A DNA stretch of 64,000 nt from Pseudomonas sp. JAI120 (GCF_014207255.1 NZ_JACHCZ010000008.1:1-64000); one strand, 5' to 3'; positions 51,852 through 60,657 are shown, numbered from the stretch's first letter. The notes: generated from the letters alone by a model not told the origin. Program-made: numbers and translations.

Positions 51852-52468
51852 ACTAGCGCGTTTCGTTTTGCCATCTCGATAAGTTCTACCAAGGACTTGG
51901 CTTGAAGTTTTTGCATCAGCCTCTTTTTATATGTGCTTACTGTTTTGTTGCTCAGGAACATACCTTTAGCGATTTCCTTGTTGGTACGGCCTTGTGCAAA
52001 AAGTTGCAATACCATCAACTCACGATCATTAACGGCCTTGAACAGTTCAAGTTCCTTGCCGCTTTCATCGCAGGGGGTCAAGGCTTGGCTGGGGAAGTAG
52101 TTGTAACCGGACAGTACGGCGCGGATGGCGCTCATCAGCTCGCTCAGGTCACCTTCCTTGCACACGTAGCCATCGGCGCCCGAACGCATGCATCGAGTGG
52201 CAAACAGGGTAGGGGATTGAGCCGTCAGAACGAGGGTTTTCATCGAGGCGTTCATGGCGTTGAAGCGGCAAAGCACTTCCAGGCCATCGAGTTTTGGAAT
52301 GCTGATGTCCAGGATGATCAGGTCCGGCATGCATTCGCGGACCATTTGTATGGCGTCGCATCCGTTATCCGTTTCGCCGACTACTTTGAAATTTTCTTCG
52401 TGCTCCAACAACATTCGTATGGCCAGCCTTATAACGGGATGGTCATCAATAATAAAAACTGTGTTCAT
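51848..52468 (-). CDS. LuxR-type response regulator (NarL/BvgA/RocA-like), cognate of the adjacent kinase
   Basis: A 206-residue two-domain regulator: an N-terminal receiver with phospho-Asp in DLIILDISIPKLDG (about residue 55) and Lys in CKEGD, and a C-terminal LuxR HTH with VLQLFAQGRTNKEIAKGMFLSNKTVSTYKKRLMQKL. The start is ATG 52468 (MNTVFIIDDHP); the frame opens at 52504. It is encoded directly upstream of and overlaps the kinase gene by four bases, as in bvgAS/evgAS in reversed order. Confidence 0.93.
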   Translation of the reverse strand: MNTVFIIDDHPVIRLAIRMLLEHEENFKVVGETDNGCDAIQMVRECMPDLIILDISIPKLDGLEVLCRFNAMNASMKTLVLTAQSPTLFATRCMRSGADGYVCKEGDLSELMSAIRAVLSGYNYFPSQALTPCDESGKELELFKAVNDRELMVLQLFAQGRTNKEIAKGMFLSNKTVSTYKKRLMQKLQAKSLVELIEMAKRNALV

Positions 52469-52724
52469 GATCATATTCCATGCAAGTACAAATAAAGCGG
52501 GCACATTAGCTCAGAAGCCGACGGGTAAGCATGAACTTGGGTGGCAACAGGTATAAAACAGGAAAGTTCCTACATTAAAAAAGGTAAAAGCCTACCTGTC
52601 TCTAAGGAGTTGTAACGCGACAGGTCAACGTTTCGCAGGGGCATGGGTTGAAGGGGCATGGCAAGAACTTTACGGTGGTTGTGCGAGAATTTTCCGACCG
52701 GACGATTTGTTTAAAGTCCTACAT

Positions 52725-53120
52725 TTATAACGTCAGTAATGTATGGGTCAAATGTGCAAGCTCATCTTTATTCAACGGCTTTGGCAAGTAGCCGAGCAAT
52801 GGCAGGCCACGTTTGAGGGCTTGGGTTTGCAACGCTGAAAGTTCTGTCTCGGGAAGTCCGCTGAGCAAGATGGCGGCCTTGATAAAGCATTGGCGACTGG
52901 CAATTTCAATCAGTTCAAGCCCAGGCAGGTCGGGCAGGCACTGGTCACACAGGATGATGTCGAAGGGCGCCTCGGCCTGGGTCATCAAACGGATTGCCTG
53001 CTCGGCGTTTTCGGCCGGGGCGAGGTGTTCGAAGCCGAAGCTTCTCAGCAGGCATTGGGTGGCGAGCAGTTGAAAGGGATGGTCCTCCACCAACAGGATA
53101 CGAAGAGGGTAACTGGGCAT
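52725..53120 (-). CDS. Stand-alone receiver domain protein
   Basis: A 131-residue single-domain response regulator. The receiver core is intact: RILLVEDHPFQLLA acidic pair, phospho-Asp in DIILCDQCLPDLPG and Lys in LGYLPKPLNKDEL. There is no output domain. The start is ATG 53120; the TTG at 53141 would add 7 residues. It is on the same strand, 256 bases upstream of the LuxR-type regulator, and probably works as a phosphate sink or a decoy for the hybrid kinase; in Roc systems the corresponding receiver is fused to an EAL domain. Confidence 0.85.
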   Translation of the reverse strand: MPSYPLRILLVEDHPFQLLATQCLLRSFGFEHLAPAENAEQAIRLMTQAEAPFDIILCDQCLPDLPGLELIEIASRQCFIKAAILLSGLPETELSALQTQALKRGLPLLGYLPKPLNKDELAHLTHTLLTL

Positions 53121-53291
53121 AGAAGGCACACGGTGAGTCAAGCGTCGATAGGGGGCACGTAGGAACTGTTCACCAGACCTGCCCGGAGCGTGCGCGATTA
53201 TTCTTCGGGTGCTTGTGCGAATTCGATCAGGCCGCTCTGTTCCCGTCGTAGGCAGATTCTGTTCAGTGAACAGGCGGCCTGATCAGTCAGG

Positions 53292-54623
53292 CTATTGAGG
53301 GCTGGAGCGCCCGGTCATCTCCCGTGCCATCTCGGTGGCATAGCTGTCGGTCATGCCGGCGATGAAGTCGATCATCCGCAGGAACGACCTGTGCAGCGGC
53401 CACGCAGGGTCCGGCGCGTTGTTGCCCAGCAGGTCGAGAATGCGCCGGTTCTTGAACGACGGCGTGCGTCCGCCGTGCTGCTCCAGGGCCGCGCCGCAGA
53501 AGGCGTTCAACAGGATTTCCAGGGTGGTGTAGGCGCCGATCTCGTGCAGAGTCTTGCGCTTGTCCTGGAAGATCTTTTTGCGCGCCATGTCCTTGGCATC
53601 CAGCACGCAGCGTTTGGCGGGGCCGTGCATATGCTCCACCAGGTCGCCGGGCAAGGTGCCAGCCAACAAGGCATCCTGTTGTTCGACGAAGGCGCGCGCC
53701 GCAGCGTTGGTCAAGTGCTCGATGGCCTTGCCGCGCAGGATCGCCAGCTTGCGTCGGCGCGAATCCTGGGAGCCCAGTTGGCGGTAAGTCTGCGGCAGGT
53801 CGTCGCCCACCAGGTCGAGCAGCAGCGACTCGACTTCGGCGTACTCCAGGAGGTCCATTTCCAGGCCGTCCTCCAGGTCGATCAAGGCGTAGCAGATGTC
53901 GTCTGCTGCCTCCATCAGATAGACCAGGGGATGGCGAGCCCAGCGTTGTTCCTCGAGTTGCGGCAGGCCGAGCTTGCTGGCGATCTGTTCGAGGATCGGC
54001 AATTCGCTCTGGTAGCAGCCGAACTTGTGTTTCTTGTAACCCAGGGAATCGGCGTGGCGGGCAGTCCAGGGGTACTTGAGATACGTGCCCAAGGTCGCGT
54101 AAGTCAGGCGCGTGCCTCCGTCGAACTGGTGGTATTCCAACTGGGTCAGTACCCGGAACCCTTGGGCATTGCCTTCGAAGTTGAGGAAATCATTGCGCTC
54201 GGCGGTGCTCATGTCGTCCAGCCAGCCGCGCCCCGCTGCCTGCTGGAACCAGTGGCGGATGGCGTCTTCGCCGGAATGCCCGAACGGCGGGTTGCCGATG
54301 TCATGGGCCAGGCAGGCCGATTGCACCACCATGCCCAGGTCGCTCGGGTCGCACCAGTCGGGCAGGGCGCTGCGAAGGGTTTCGCCCACGCGCATGCCGA
54401 GGGAGCGGCCTACGCAGCTGACTTCCAGGGAGTGGGTCAGGCGGGTATGGATATGGTCGTTGCTGGACACCGGGTGCACTTGGGTCTTGCGGCCCAGGCG
54501 GCGAAACGCGCCGGAGAAGATAATGCGGTCATGGTCTTTGTGAAACGGGCTGCGGCCGAGTTCTTCCGGGCTGTGCAGGGGTTTTCCAAGGCGTTCGCGG
54601 GTAAGCAGGGTGGGCCAATCCAA
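53292..54623 (-). CDS. dgt: Deoxyguanosinetriphosphate triphosphohydrolase-like protein
   Basis: A 443-residue HD-domain dNTPase that releases triphosphate and affects dNTP pools and replication fidelity. The metal-binding residues are HTRLTHSLEVSC and CLAHDIGNPPFGHSGE. The TTG at 54623 (LDWPTLLTRERLGK) is chosen as the start because GGAGAG precedes it and it gives the family's length; the frame stays open to 54686. The EAL gene upstream ends just 9 bases before that open end, so the two may be co-transcribed. Confidence 0.93.
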   Translation of the reverse strand: MDWPTLLTRERLGKPLHSPEELGRSPFHKDHDRIIFSGAFRRLGRKTQVHPVSSNDHIHTRLTHSLEVSCVGRSLGMRVGETLRSALPDWCDPSDLGMVVQSACLAHDIGNPPFGHSGEDAIRHWFQQAAGRGWLDDMSTAERNDFLNFEGNAQGFRVLTQLEYHQFDGGTRLTYATLGTYLKYPWTARHADSLGYKKHKFGCYQSELPILEQIASKLGLPQLEEQRWARHPLVYLMEAADDICYALIDLEDGLEMDLLEYAEVESLLLDLVGDDLPQTYRQLGSQDSRRRKLAILRGKAIEHLTNAAARAFVEQQDALLAGTLPGDLVEHMHGPAKRCVLDAKDMARKKIFQDKRKTLHEIGAYTTLEILLNAFCGAALEQHGGRTPSFKNRRILDLLGNNAPDPAWPLHRSFLRMIDFIAGMTDSYATEMAREMTGRSSPQ

Positions 54624-54694
54624 GGCGGGTACTCTCCGTACGGTGAATGACCCTCCCAGCTTCCCGGTTCCGCCCTGACGGGGCAAGCGAAAAT

Positions 54695-55858
54695 CTACAG
54701 GCCGGCCGCGTCGATATCGATTAACAGCAAGCGCTGACCGTTATGGAAGAATTGTCCGGCGGTGAGGCAGTACTGGTTGGTGGTGGCGTCACGGTAGGTC
54801 GAGGACAACGTCAGGCGACGCTCCTCCCAACCTTCGGCCAGCAGGTGATAGAAGTACGGGCGCCACGACCAGTTGTGGCCCAGATAGCGGCTGTCGGCCT
54901 GCCAGGCGTCCTGGCGCCATTCGAAGTTGGGGGTCAACTGGGTGCCATGCCGGTCGCACTGGTAAAAGCGCAGCAGCCAGGGGAAGGCTGGCAGTTGGGG
55001 CAAGTGATCCAGCGGGGCTTGGGCTTGTGCCCAGGATTGCAGAATCTTCATCAGTTCGGTCAATTGCTGGCGCAGTTGCATGATGCGGCCGCGTTCGGCC
55101 AGTTTCTGCTGGACATACGCCGCGCGCAGTTGGTCAAAACGCGGCACGAAGGCGTCGGTGGCGAACCAGTCCAATTGCGCCTGGGCAAACAGATAGCCCT
55201 GCACATAGCGCGACCCGCATTCCAGGGCGAAGCTCAGCTGCGCCTCGGTTTCCACGCCTTCGGCAATGATCCAGCAGCCGGTCTTTTCCGCCATCTGCGC
55301 CAGCGCTCGCACTACGTCACTGCTCGGCCCGCCCCTGGCGGCTTGCTGGAACAGGCGCATGTCCAGCTTGAGAATGTCCGGCTGCAGCGCCAATACCCGG
55401 TCAAGCTGGGAATAGCCGGCGCCGAAGTCATCGATGGCGATGCGCGCACCGGCCTCGCGATAACGTGCCACCACCTCGGCCAGGCGCTGGATGTCGCCGC
55501 CCAGTTCGGTGATCTCGAACACAATGCGCTGCGGGTCGACGCCATGGCTGTGAATCTGTTTGAGACTCGGCAGCGCCTGGCCCGGGCGCAGTTGGTTAAT
55601 CCAGCGCGGCGAGATATTCAGGCTCAGGAACCAGTCTTGCGGGGCTTCATGCAGGCGGCTTAACGCATTGTCGCGAATCTGCCGGTCGAGACGGCGCAAG
55701 GTCGCGCCTGGCGTGCGTGGGTCGGCGAACAACGGGCCAACGGAGTGCAAACTGCCATCAGCCTGGCGTAGACGGCCCAAGGCTTCGACGCCAGCAATGC
55801 GACCGGTGGCGGTGTCGATAAACGGCTGGAAGCAGGCGAGCGGTTGCCCGTCGATCAC
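54695..55858 (-). CDS. EAL domain protein (c-di-GMP phosphodiesterase)
   Basis: A 387-residue cytoplasmic protein: EAL domain at about residues 10-235, then a C-terminal extension (about 250-385) with no recognised fold. Catalytic elements appear intact: GVEALGRLR, LNISPRW, FEITELGG, IDDFGAGYSQLD, LKLDMRL, AEGVETEAQLSF and QGYLF. It should therefore hydrolyse c-di-GMP to pGpG. The C-terminal region is W/Y-rich (FYQCDRHGTQLTPNFEWRQD), perhaps sensory, and its similarity to known domains is unclear. It lies close upstream of dgt on the same strand. Confidence 0.9.
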   Translation of the reverse strand: MIDGQPLACFQPFIDTATGRIAGVEALGRLRQADGSLHSVGPLFADPRTPGATLRRLDRQIRDNALSRLHEAPQDWFLSLNISPRWINQLRPGQALPSLKQIHSHGVDPQRIVFEITELGGDIQRLAEVVARYREAGARIAIDDFGAGYSQLDRVLALQPDILKLDMRLFQQAARGGPSSDVVRALAQMAEKTGCWIIAEGVETEAQLSFALECGSRYVQGYLFAQAQLDWFATDAFVPRFDQLRAAYVQQKLAERGRIMQLRQQLTELMKILQSWAQAQAPLDHLPQLPAFPWLLRFYQCDRHGTQLTPNFEWRQDAWQADSRYLGHNWSWRPYFYHLLAEGWEERRLTLSSTYRDATTNQYCLTAGQFFHNGQRLLLIDIDAAGL

Positions 55859-55881
55859 GGGGCCTCCTTAAGAGAGGTGGC

Positions 55882-55919
55882 GAAAAAAGGCCCGGCCCTC
55901 GAAAACGGGGACCGGGCCG
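55882..55919 (-). terminator. Rho-independent terminator of the yqjD-yqjE-yqjK-like operon
   Basis: On the minus strand, GGCCCGGTCCCCG, loop TTTTC and a matching arm ending GGGCC, then T6. It lies between the operon's last stop codon and the EAL gene start. Confidence 0.88.
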
Positions 55920-55949
55920 ATTCTGTTAGCAAGAATGCAGCCAGCCGGC

Positions 55950-56288
55950 TCAACCTTTGCGTGAATTGCCTTGCATGGCCAGTTTGATCAGCGGGATTAA
56001 TCCGGCACCGAGCCGAACCAGGCGCGTCACACTGCTGATCCCGCCGCCCTTGGCGCCCTTACCGGTGAAGAAACCGATCAGCGTTACAGCGGCCACGCCC
56101 CACAGCGGCGCGTGCTTGATGCCCAGGCCGCCCTGAAAGCTTTGGCCCATGTTGCGCACCTTGTTCAGCGGCACCATCAATTGCTGGGACTCGTGGCGAA
56201 TCTCCTGGCGGTGCATCTCCATGCGCAGGCGGATCAAGGCCTTGCGCATTTCCCGGCGGGAGGTTTGCTGGGTTTCATTCGAGCTCAT
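55950..56288 (-). CDS. Small hypothetical protein in the YqjK position
   Basis: A 112-residue protein: a charged N-terminal helix with many Arg and Glu residues (REMRKALIRLRMEMHRQEIRH), a Gly-rich hydrophobic stretch GVAAVTLIGFFTGKGAKGGG near residues 65-85, and a second hydrophobic segment LVRLGAGLIPLIKLAMQG. It is the third gene of the yqjDE-like operon, overlapping yqjE by four bases, so it is probably the local counterpart of YqjK, though its sequence differs. Confidence 0.7.
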   Translation of the reverse strand: MSSNETQQTSRREMRKALIRLRMEMHRQEIRHESQQLMVPLNKVRNMGQSFQGGLGIKHAPLWGVAAVTLIGFFTGKGAKGGGISSVTRLVRLGAGLIPLIKLAMQGNSRKG

Positions 56289-56668
56289 GGCAGCAGGCGC
56301 TCCCGATCATTGGCCAGTTCTTCGAGGGTGGCATGGAACGGCGTGGACTCATCGAACACTGCCGCTTTCAAGCGCACCCCGCAGAAGGCGGCGGCCAGGG
56401 TATAGAACACACAGAGGCAAATGATCCCGGTCAGGCGGTAGCCCGTGTCCCATACCAGGATCATCACCAGCGTCGACAACCCCACCAGCAGCAACAGGGC
56501 AAACACCAGTGCCAGGCCGGCAAACAGCAGCAGGCTGACGGTGCGGGCCTTCTGTTCCTGCAATTCGATGCCAAACAGTTCGACGTGGCTGTGCAGCAAG
56601 CCTAGAACGGCCGCGCCCAGGCGTCGTGAGGTGGTACCCGTGGACGAGCCAGTTTCGCCGATAGACAT
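56285..56668 (-). CDS. YqjE-like membrane protein (holin superfamily)
   Basis: A 127-residue protein with an N-terminal polar part and two adjacent hydrophobic helices (LLLFAGLALVFALLLLVGLSTLVMILVW, then GIICLCVFYTLAAAFC). This arrangement is that of YqjE, the partner of the ElaB/YqjD protein. The start MSIGETGSSTGTTSRR at 56668 is only 2 bases from the yqjD-like stop codon. Function unknown; the E. coli operon is stationary-phase expressed. Confidence 0.82.
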   Translation of the reverse strand: MSIGETGSSTGTTSRRLGAAVLGLLHSHVELFGIELQEQKARTVSLLLFAGLALVFALLLLVGLSTLVMILVWDTGYRLTGIICLCVFYTLAAAFCGVRLKAAVFDESTPFHATLEELANDRERLLP

Positions 56669-56670
56669 GA

Positions 56671-56985
56671 TTAGCGCCTTGTGGCCAGCAGGCCGATCAG
56701 AAAGCCCACGCCGGCCGCAATGCCTACCGACTGCCAAGGGTTGGCCTGCACGTAATCTTCCGTCGCGGTGACCGCCGCCTGGCCGCGCTCGCGCAGGGAG
56801 TCTTCGGTTTGCTTGAGGGTTTCGCGGGCCTGTAACAGCGTGTCATGAATCTTGGCGCGCAGTTCATCGGCCTGGTCTCCCGCAAGCACCTTAGTGTCGT
56901 CCAGCAACCTTTCGGTGTCAGTCACCAGGGTTTGAAAATCCGCCATCAGTATTTCTTGAGCAGTCTTTGCAGTTCTTCTGGCCAT
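56671..56985 (-). CDS. DUF883 / ElaB-YqjD family membrane-anchored ribosome-associated protein
   Basis: A 104-residue protein with a helical N-terminal region, then the family C-terminus QANPWQSVGIAAGVGFLIGLLATRR, an amphipathic anchor ending in basic residues. E. coli YqjD binds ribosomes and anchors them to the inner membrane in stationary phase. It is first in the operon. AGATAACC precedes the ATG without a strong Shine-Dalgarno. Confidence 0.88.
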   Translation of the reverse strand: MARRTAKTAQEILMADFQTLVTDTERLLDDTKVLAGDQADELRAKIHDTLLQARETLKQTEDSLRERGQAAVTATEDYVQANPWQSVGIAAGVGFLIGLLATRR

Positions 56986-57331
56986 GGTTATCTCCGTGAT
57001 TGGCTGATCGGTACGTGTGGTTTCGAGTCACCGGCTTCGGTGAAGGTTCAGTGCAATTGTGTGGTACAGCTTTTGCTTTGCCTTGGTGCGCAGGCTCCTG
57101 GGCCTGCGCTGAATCTGGGCGGCCTAAGGCCAGTGCCTTAAAAACCTTACCCTAAATAACTGAAACTCGCGGAAAAACCCTGTCGGCAATGGCCTGTTGT
57201 GTTTTTCGCTGCGCTAAAGCGGTTCATGCCCTCTGAAGAGGGGTGGGGCCGGTGGTGCCAATTTAGTGCGCGAAACCCTGGCTTGAACCGCTTTGGTGCT
57301 TTTTGCCTTTAATGCAGGCCTGCCACCCTCC
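56986..57331. other. 346-base divergent region between the yqjD-like gene and amt, with an 11-bp inverted repeat
   Basis: AAAGCGGTTCA (57216-57226) and its exact complement TGAACCGCTTT (57284-57294) flank 57 bases that include a CTCTGAAGAG-type local palindrome. They lie just upstream of the amt start and could form a leader hairpin or an operator pair. No sigma-54 (GG-N10-GC) promoter could be found, although nitrogen control would be expected. Confidence 0.5.
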
Positions 57332-58540
57332 ATGGAAAATTTGCAAAGTGCAGTGGATACCCTCGTCCACAGTTCCAATACCCTGTTCATCCTGATTGGT
57401 GCGGTCATGGTTCTGGCCATGCACGCCGGCTTCGCGTTTCTGGAAGTCGGGACGGTGCGCCAGAAAAACCAGGTCAACGCCCTGTCGAAGATCCTCAGCG
57501 ACTTCGCCATCTCCACCCTGGCCTATTTCTTTATAGGCTATTGGATCTCCTACGGTGTGAGCTTCATGCAACCGGCGGCCGTGATCAGTGCCGATCATGG
57601 TTATGGCCTGGTGAAGTTCTTCTTCCTGCTGACGTTTGCGGCAGCGATCCCGGCGATCATCTCCGGCGGTATTGCGGAGCGTGCAAAGTTCGCTCCGCAG
57701 TTGTGCGCCACTGCGTTGATCGTGGCATTTATCTATCCGTTTTTCGAAGGCATGGTGTGGAACGGCAATTTCGGTTTGCAGGCCTGGCTGCTCAAGACGT
57801 TTGGCGCCAGCTTCCATGACTTTGCCGGCTCCGTGGTGGTGCATGCCATGGGCGGCTGGCTGGCGCTGGCGGCGGTGTTGCTGCTGGGCCCACGCAACGG
57901 GCGCTACCGCGAAGGGCGCCTGGTGGCCTTCGCGCCGTCGAGCATTCCGTTCCTGGCGCTGGGGTCGTGGATCCTGATTGTCGGCTGGTTCGGTTTTAAC
58001 GTGATGAGCGCGCAGACCCTGGACGGTGTCAGCGGTCTGGTGGCGGTCAACTCGCTGATGGCCATGGTCGGTGGCACCGTTGCCGCCCTGGTGATCGGCC
58101 GCAATGACCCCGGTTTCCTGCATAACGGTCCGTTGGCCGGGCTGGTGGCGATCTGCGCGGGTTCTGACCTTATGCATCCGGTGGGCGCGCTGGTCACCGG
58201 TGTGGTCGCGGGCGGGCTGTTTGTGTGGTGCTTTATCGCCGCCCAGGATCGCTGGAAGATCGACGACGTGCTGGGTGTATGGCCACTGCACGGCCTGTGC
58301 GGTGTATGGGGCGGGATTGCGTGCGGCATCTTTGGCCAGACGGCGCTGGGTGGATTGGGCGGCGTGAGCCTGATCAGCCAATTGATCGGCACGGGGCTCG
58401 GTGTGGCCGTCGCGTTCGGCGGCGGCCTGCTGGTGTACGGCGTGATCAAGCGCGTGCACGGGCTGCGCCTGAGCCAGGAAGAGGAGTATTACGGCGCAGA
58501 CCTGTCGATCCACAAGATCGGTGCGGTCAGTCAGGATTGA
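57332..58540 (+). CDS. Ammonium transporter (Amt/Rh family)
   Basis: A 402-residue membrane protein with 11 helices. Signature features: FAFLEVGTVRQKNQVNALSKILSDF, FEGMVWNG, twin histidines of the pore (HAMGGWLAL, and HPVGALVTG/WPLHGLCGVWGG), and GWFGFNVMS. The start is ATG 57332 (MENLQSAVDTLVHSS); an earlier in-frame GTG at 57293 is rejected. There is no glnK adjacent, so it is a second or orphan Amt. Its 3' end overlaps the convergent antiporter gene by 14 bases. Confidence 0.93.
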   Translation: MENLQSAVDTLVHSSNTLFILIGAVMVLAMHAGFAFLEVGTVRQKNQVNALSKILSDFAISTLAYFFIGYWISYGVSFMQPAAVISADHGYGLVKFFFLLTFAAAIPAIISGGIAERAKFAPQLCATALIVAFIYPFFEGMVWNGNFGLQAWLLKTFGASFHDFAGSVVVHAMGGWLALAAVLLLGPRNGRYREGRLVAFAPSSIPFLALGSWILIVGWFGFNVMSAQTLDGVSGLVAVNSLMAMVGGTVAALVIGRNDPGFLHNGPLAGLVAICAGSDLMHPVGALVTGVVAGGLFVWCFIAAQDRWKIDDVLGVWPLHGLCGVWGGIACGIFGQTALGGLGGVSLISQLIGTGLGVAVAFGGGLLVYGVIKRVHGLRLSQEEEYYGADLSIHKIGAVSQD

Positions 58541-60269
58541 TCGGCGCCTCTTCGTCGGTGCTCGGATGCGTGTAAAAACCGTGCAGCAGGCGATAGCGGT
58601 TATGCCGTACTTCATCGACCCGCGCCTGCACCTGGTGGTCCGGCAGGCCCAGCAGGATCAAGGCGTGGGAGGCGAGCATCAGGCTCGACTCCAGCAACTC
58701 GGGCACCACTTCGTTGGCGCCCGCGGCTTTTAATTCAGCCAGTTGGCTGTCATCGCGGGTGCGCACCAGGATCGGCACGTCGGGGTTGATATGGCGTGCT
58801 TCCTTGAGCACCGCCAGGGCGACATCACTGTTGTCCACGGCAATCACCACCAGGCGCGCGCGTTCCAGGCCCACTGCACTGAGCAACGCGCCACGGCGAC
58901 AATCGCCGTAATGCACGCTGCTGTCTTCGGTGGCGGCTTCCTGCACCCGTTCCGGGTCGTCATCCAGGGCGATAAACGCCTGTTGCTCATTGCGCAGAAA
59001 GCGCCCGATGGATTGCCCGACCCGGCCATAGCCGCAGATGACCGCATGCCCTTGTAATTGGGCGTTGAGGGCGGTGATCTGTTCCAATTGCACCTGTTGG
59101 TTGGGCTTGCGGTGCAGGCGCAGGGCAATCGCCGGTGCGGCGCGCAACAGCAGTGGGGTCAACAGCATCGAACAGAACGTAGCGGCGAGCAGCAAGCCGT
59201 TGAATTCATCGGGTATCAACCGGCTCTGCTGCATCTGCGCCATCAGCGCAAAACAGAACTCACCGCCCTGGGCCAGGGCCAGGCCGCTGCGCCAGGCAGT
59301 CTCACTGTCGCTGCCGCGCAGCTTGACCAACGCAGCCACCACACACCCTTTGATCAGCATCAGCGCGAGGGTCATGCCGAGGATCAACAGGCTGTGGCTG
59401 ACGAACAACTGCAGGTCGATGAGCATGCCGATGCTGACGAAAAACAGCCCCAGCAGGATGTCGCGAAAGGGGCGGATATCCGCTTCGATCTGATGGCGAT
59501 AATGGCTTTCGCCCAGCAGCATGCCGGCCAGGAAGGCGCCGAGGGCAGGGGAGAGGCCCAGCAAGTGAGTGAGCCAGGCCGTCAGCAAGACGATCACCAG
59601 CGCCAGCAGCACAAACAGCTCCGCCGAATGGGAGGCGGCGACCTCATGAAACAAGCGCGGCAATAACCAGCGGCTGGCGAGCAACAGGCCCACGAACAAC
59701 ACCACGGTTTTGCCCAGCGTCAGCGGCAATGCCCAGTACCAGGCCTGCTCGCTGCTGCCGGCGAACACCGGTACCAACGTCAGCAGCAACACCGCCACCA
59801 CATCCTGGAACAGCAACACACCGATCGCGTTCTGGCCATGGCTGCTGAAGATTTCGCCGAGGCTGGTCAGTTCCTTGCTGACGATTGCTGTGGACGACAG
59901 CGCCAGCCCTGCACCCAGCAACAAGGCGATGCCCGGCGTCACACCAAAGGCTATCAACAAGCCCCCCAGCAGCACGCTGCAACCCAGCACCTGCAAGCTG
60001 CCCAGGCCAAACACTACGCGGCGCAGGGCGAGCATCTTGGTCAGGGAAAACTCCAGGCCCAGGGAAAACAGCAGGAACACCACGCCCAGTTCGGCGAGGT
60101 CGGGCAGATCCTCGCTGTCATTCACCCAGTCCAGGGCAGTGGGCCCCACGGCCAGGCCCACGCACAGGTAGCCCAGCACGGGTGGCAGTTGCAGACGGCG
60201 AAACAGCGCAATCACCACCAGGGATGAGGCCAGAATGATCAGCAGGTTGGCGAACACAAGCATCTCCAT
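58527..60269 (-). CDS. CPA2 family cation:proton antiporter (Kef/YbaL-like) with TrkA-N domain
   Basis: A 580-residue potassium-efflux-type transporter. N-terminal membrane domain of about 12 helices (LPPVLGYLCVGLAVGP, GLALSSTAIVSKELTSLGEIFSSHG, LGLSPALGAFLAGMLLGES are family signatures) and a cytosolic regulatory Rossmann domain at about 405-520 (VICGYGRVGQSIGRFL). No separate KefF/KefG quinone-reductase gene neighbours it, so it resembles YbaL rather than KefB. ATG 60269 or 60263 is the start; TTG 60287 is possible. Confidence 0.9.
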   Translation of the reverse strand: MEMLVFANLLIILASSLVVIALFRRLQLPPVLGYLCVGLAVGPTALDWVNDSEDLPDLAELGVVFLLFSLGLEFSLTKMLALRRVVFGLGSLQVLGCSVLLGGLLIAFGVTPGIALLLGAGLALSSTAIVSKELTSLGEIFSSHGQNAIGVLLFQDVVAVLLLTLVPVFAGSSEQAWYWALPLTLGKTVVLFVGLLLASRWLLPRLFHEVAASHSAELFVLLALVIVLLTAWLTHLLGLSPALGAFLAGMLLGESHYRHQIEADIRPFRDILLGLFFVSIGMLIDLQLFVSHSLLILGMTLALMLIKGCVVAALVKLRGSDSETAWRSGLALAQGGEFCFALMAQMQQSRLIPDEFNGLLLAATFCSMLLTPLLLRAAPAIALRLHRKPNQQVQLEQITALNAQLQGHAVICGYGRVGQSIGRFLRNEQQAFIALDDDPERVQEAATEDSSVHYGDCRRGALLSAVGLERARLVVIAVDNSDVALAVLKEARHINPDVPILVRTRDDSQLAELKAAGANEVVPELLESSLMLASHALILLGLPDHQVQARVDEVRHNRYRLLHGFYTHPSTDEEAPINPD

Positions 60270-60344
60270 TGCAGGGTGAGCGGGCAAAAAGCCGCGAGAA
60301 TCGCTGAATCAGTTATAGGCCATGGTGATCTGGGTCAGGGTTTA

Positions 60345-60369
60345 TTGTGGCGTGCCCGCTCGCCACAGG
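60345..60369. repeat. Single REP-type palindrome upstream of the glutaredoxin-like gene
   Basis: TGTGGCG, six bases, then CTCGCCACA: a degenerate single copy of the REP type that forms a doublet at 33163-33300. Confidence 0.6.
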
Positions 60370-60420
60370 TTTTTGTCAGGCTTAGAATATTTGTCTACTT
60401 ACTGATCAGGGCCATTCGTC

Positions 60421-60657
60421 ATGCTTCCTGAATGCCAGTTGTTCGGCACCCTGGGTTGCCATCTTTGTGAAATTGCCGAAGCCGAAATCATGCCGCTCGT
60501 CGAGCGCGGGTTGCTGGTTGAGTTGGTTGATATCACCGACCCCGAAGACCTGACCGACGCCTACGGCCTAAGGATTCCGGTGCTTCGGCGGGTGGACACG
60601 GGGGCTGAACTGGATTGGCCCTTCGATGCGGATCAGGTTGTCGCCTTCCTGCGCTGA
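60421..60657 (+). CDS. Glutaredoxin-like family protein (DUF836)
   Basis: A 78-residue minimal thioredoxin-fold protein with the redox pair CHLC near residues 13-16 and cis-Pro in YGLRIPVLRRVDTG. The proline after RI and the WPFDADQVVAFL ending are typical of this small family. Function unknown, probably thiol-disulfide exchange. Confidence 0.85.
   Translation: MLPECQLFGTLGCHLCEIAEAEIMPLVERGLLVELVDITDPEDLTDAYGLRIPVLRRVDTGAELDWPFDADQVVAFLR

Noticed and set aside
53295..54650. 451-residue plus-strand frame opposite dgt
   Set aside because: Antisense shadow; dgt has conserved HD motifs and a good ribosome-binding site.
57260..57331. Possible sigma-54 promoter before amt (TGGTGCTTTTTGCC)
   Set aside because: GG and GC are 8 bases apart instead of 10.
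57263..58615. 450-residue minus-strand frame opposite amt
   Set aside because: Gln/His/Arg-rich antisense translation of the transporter, with no family features.
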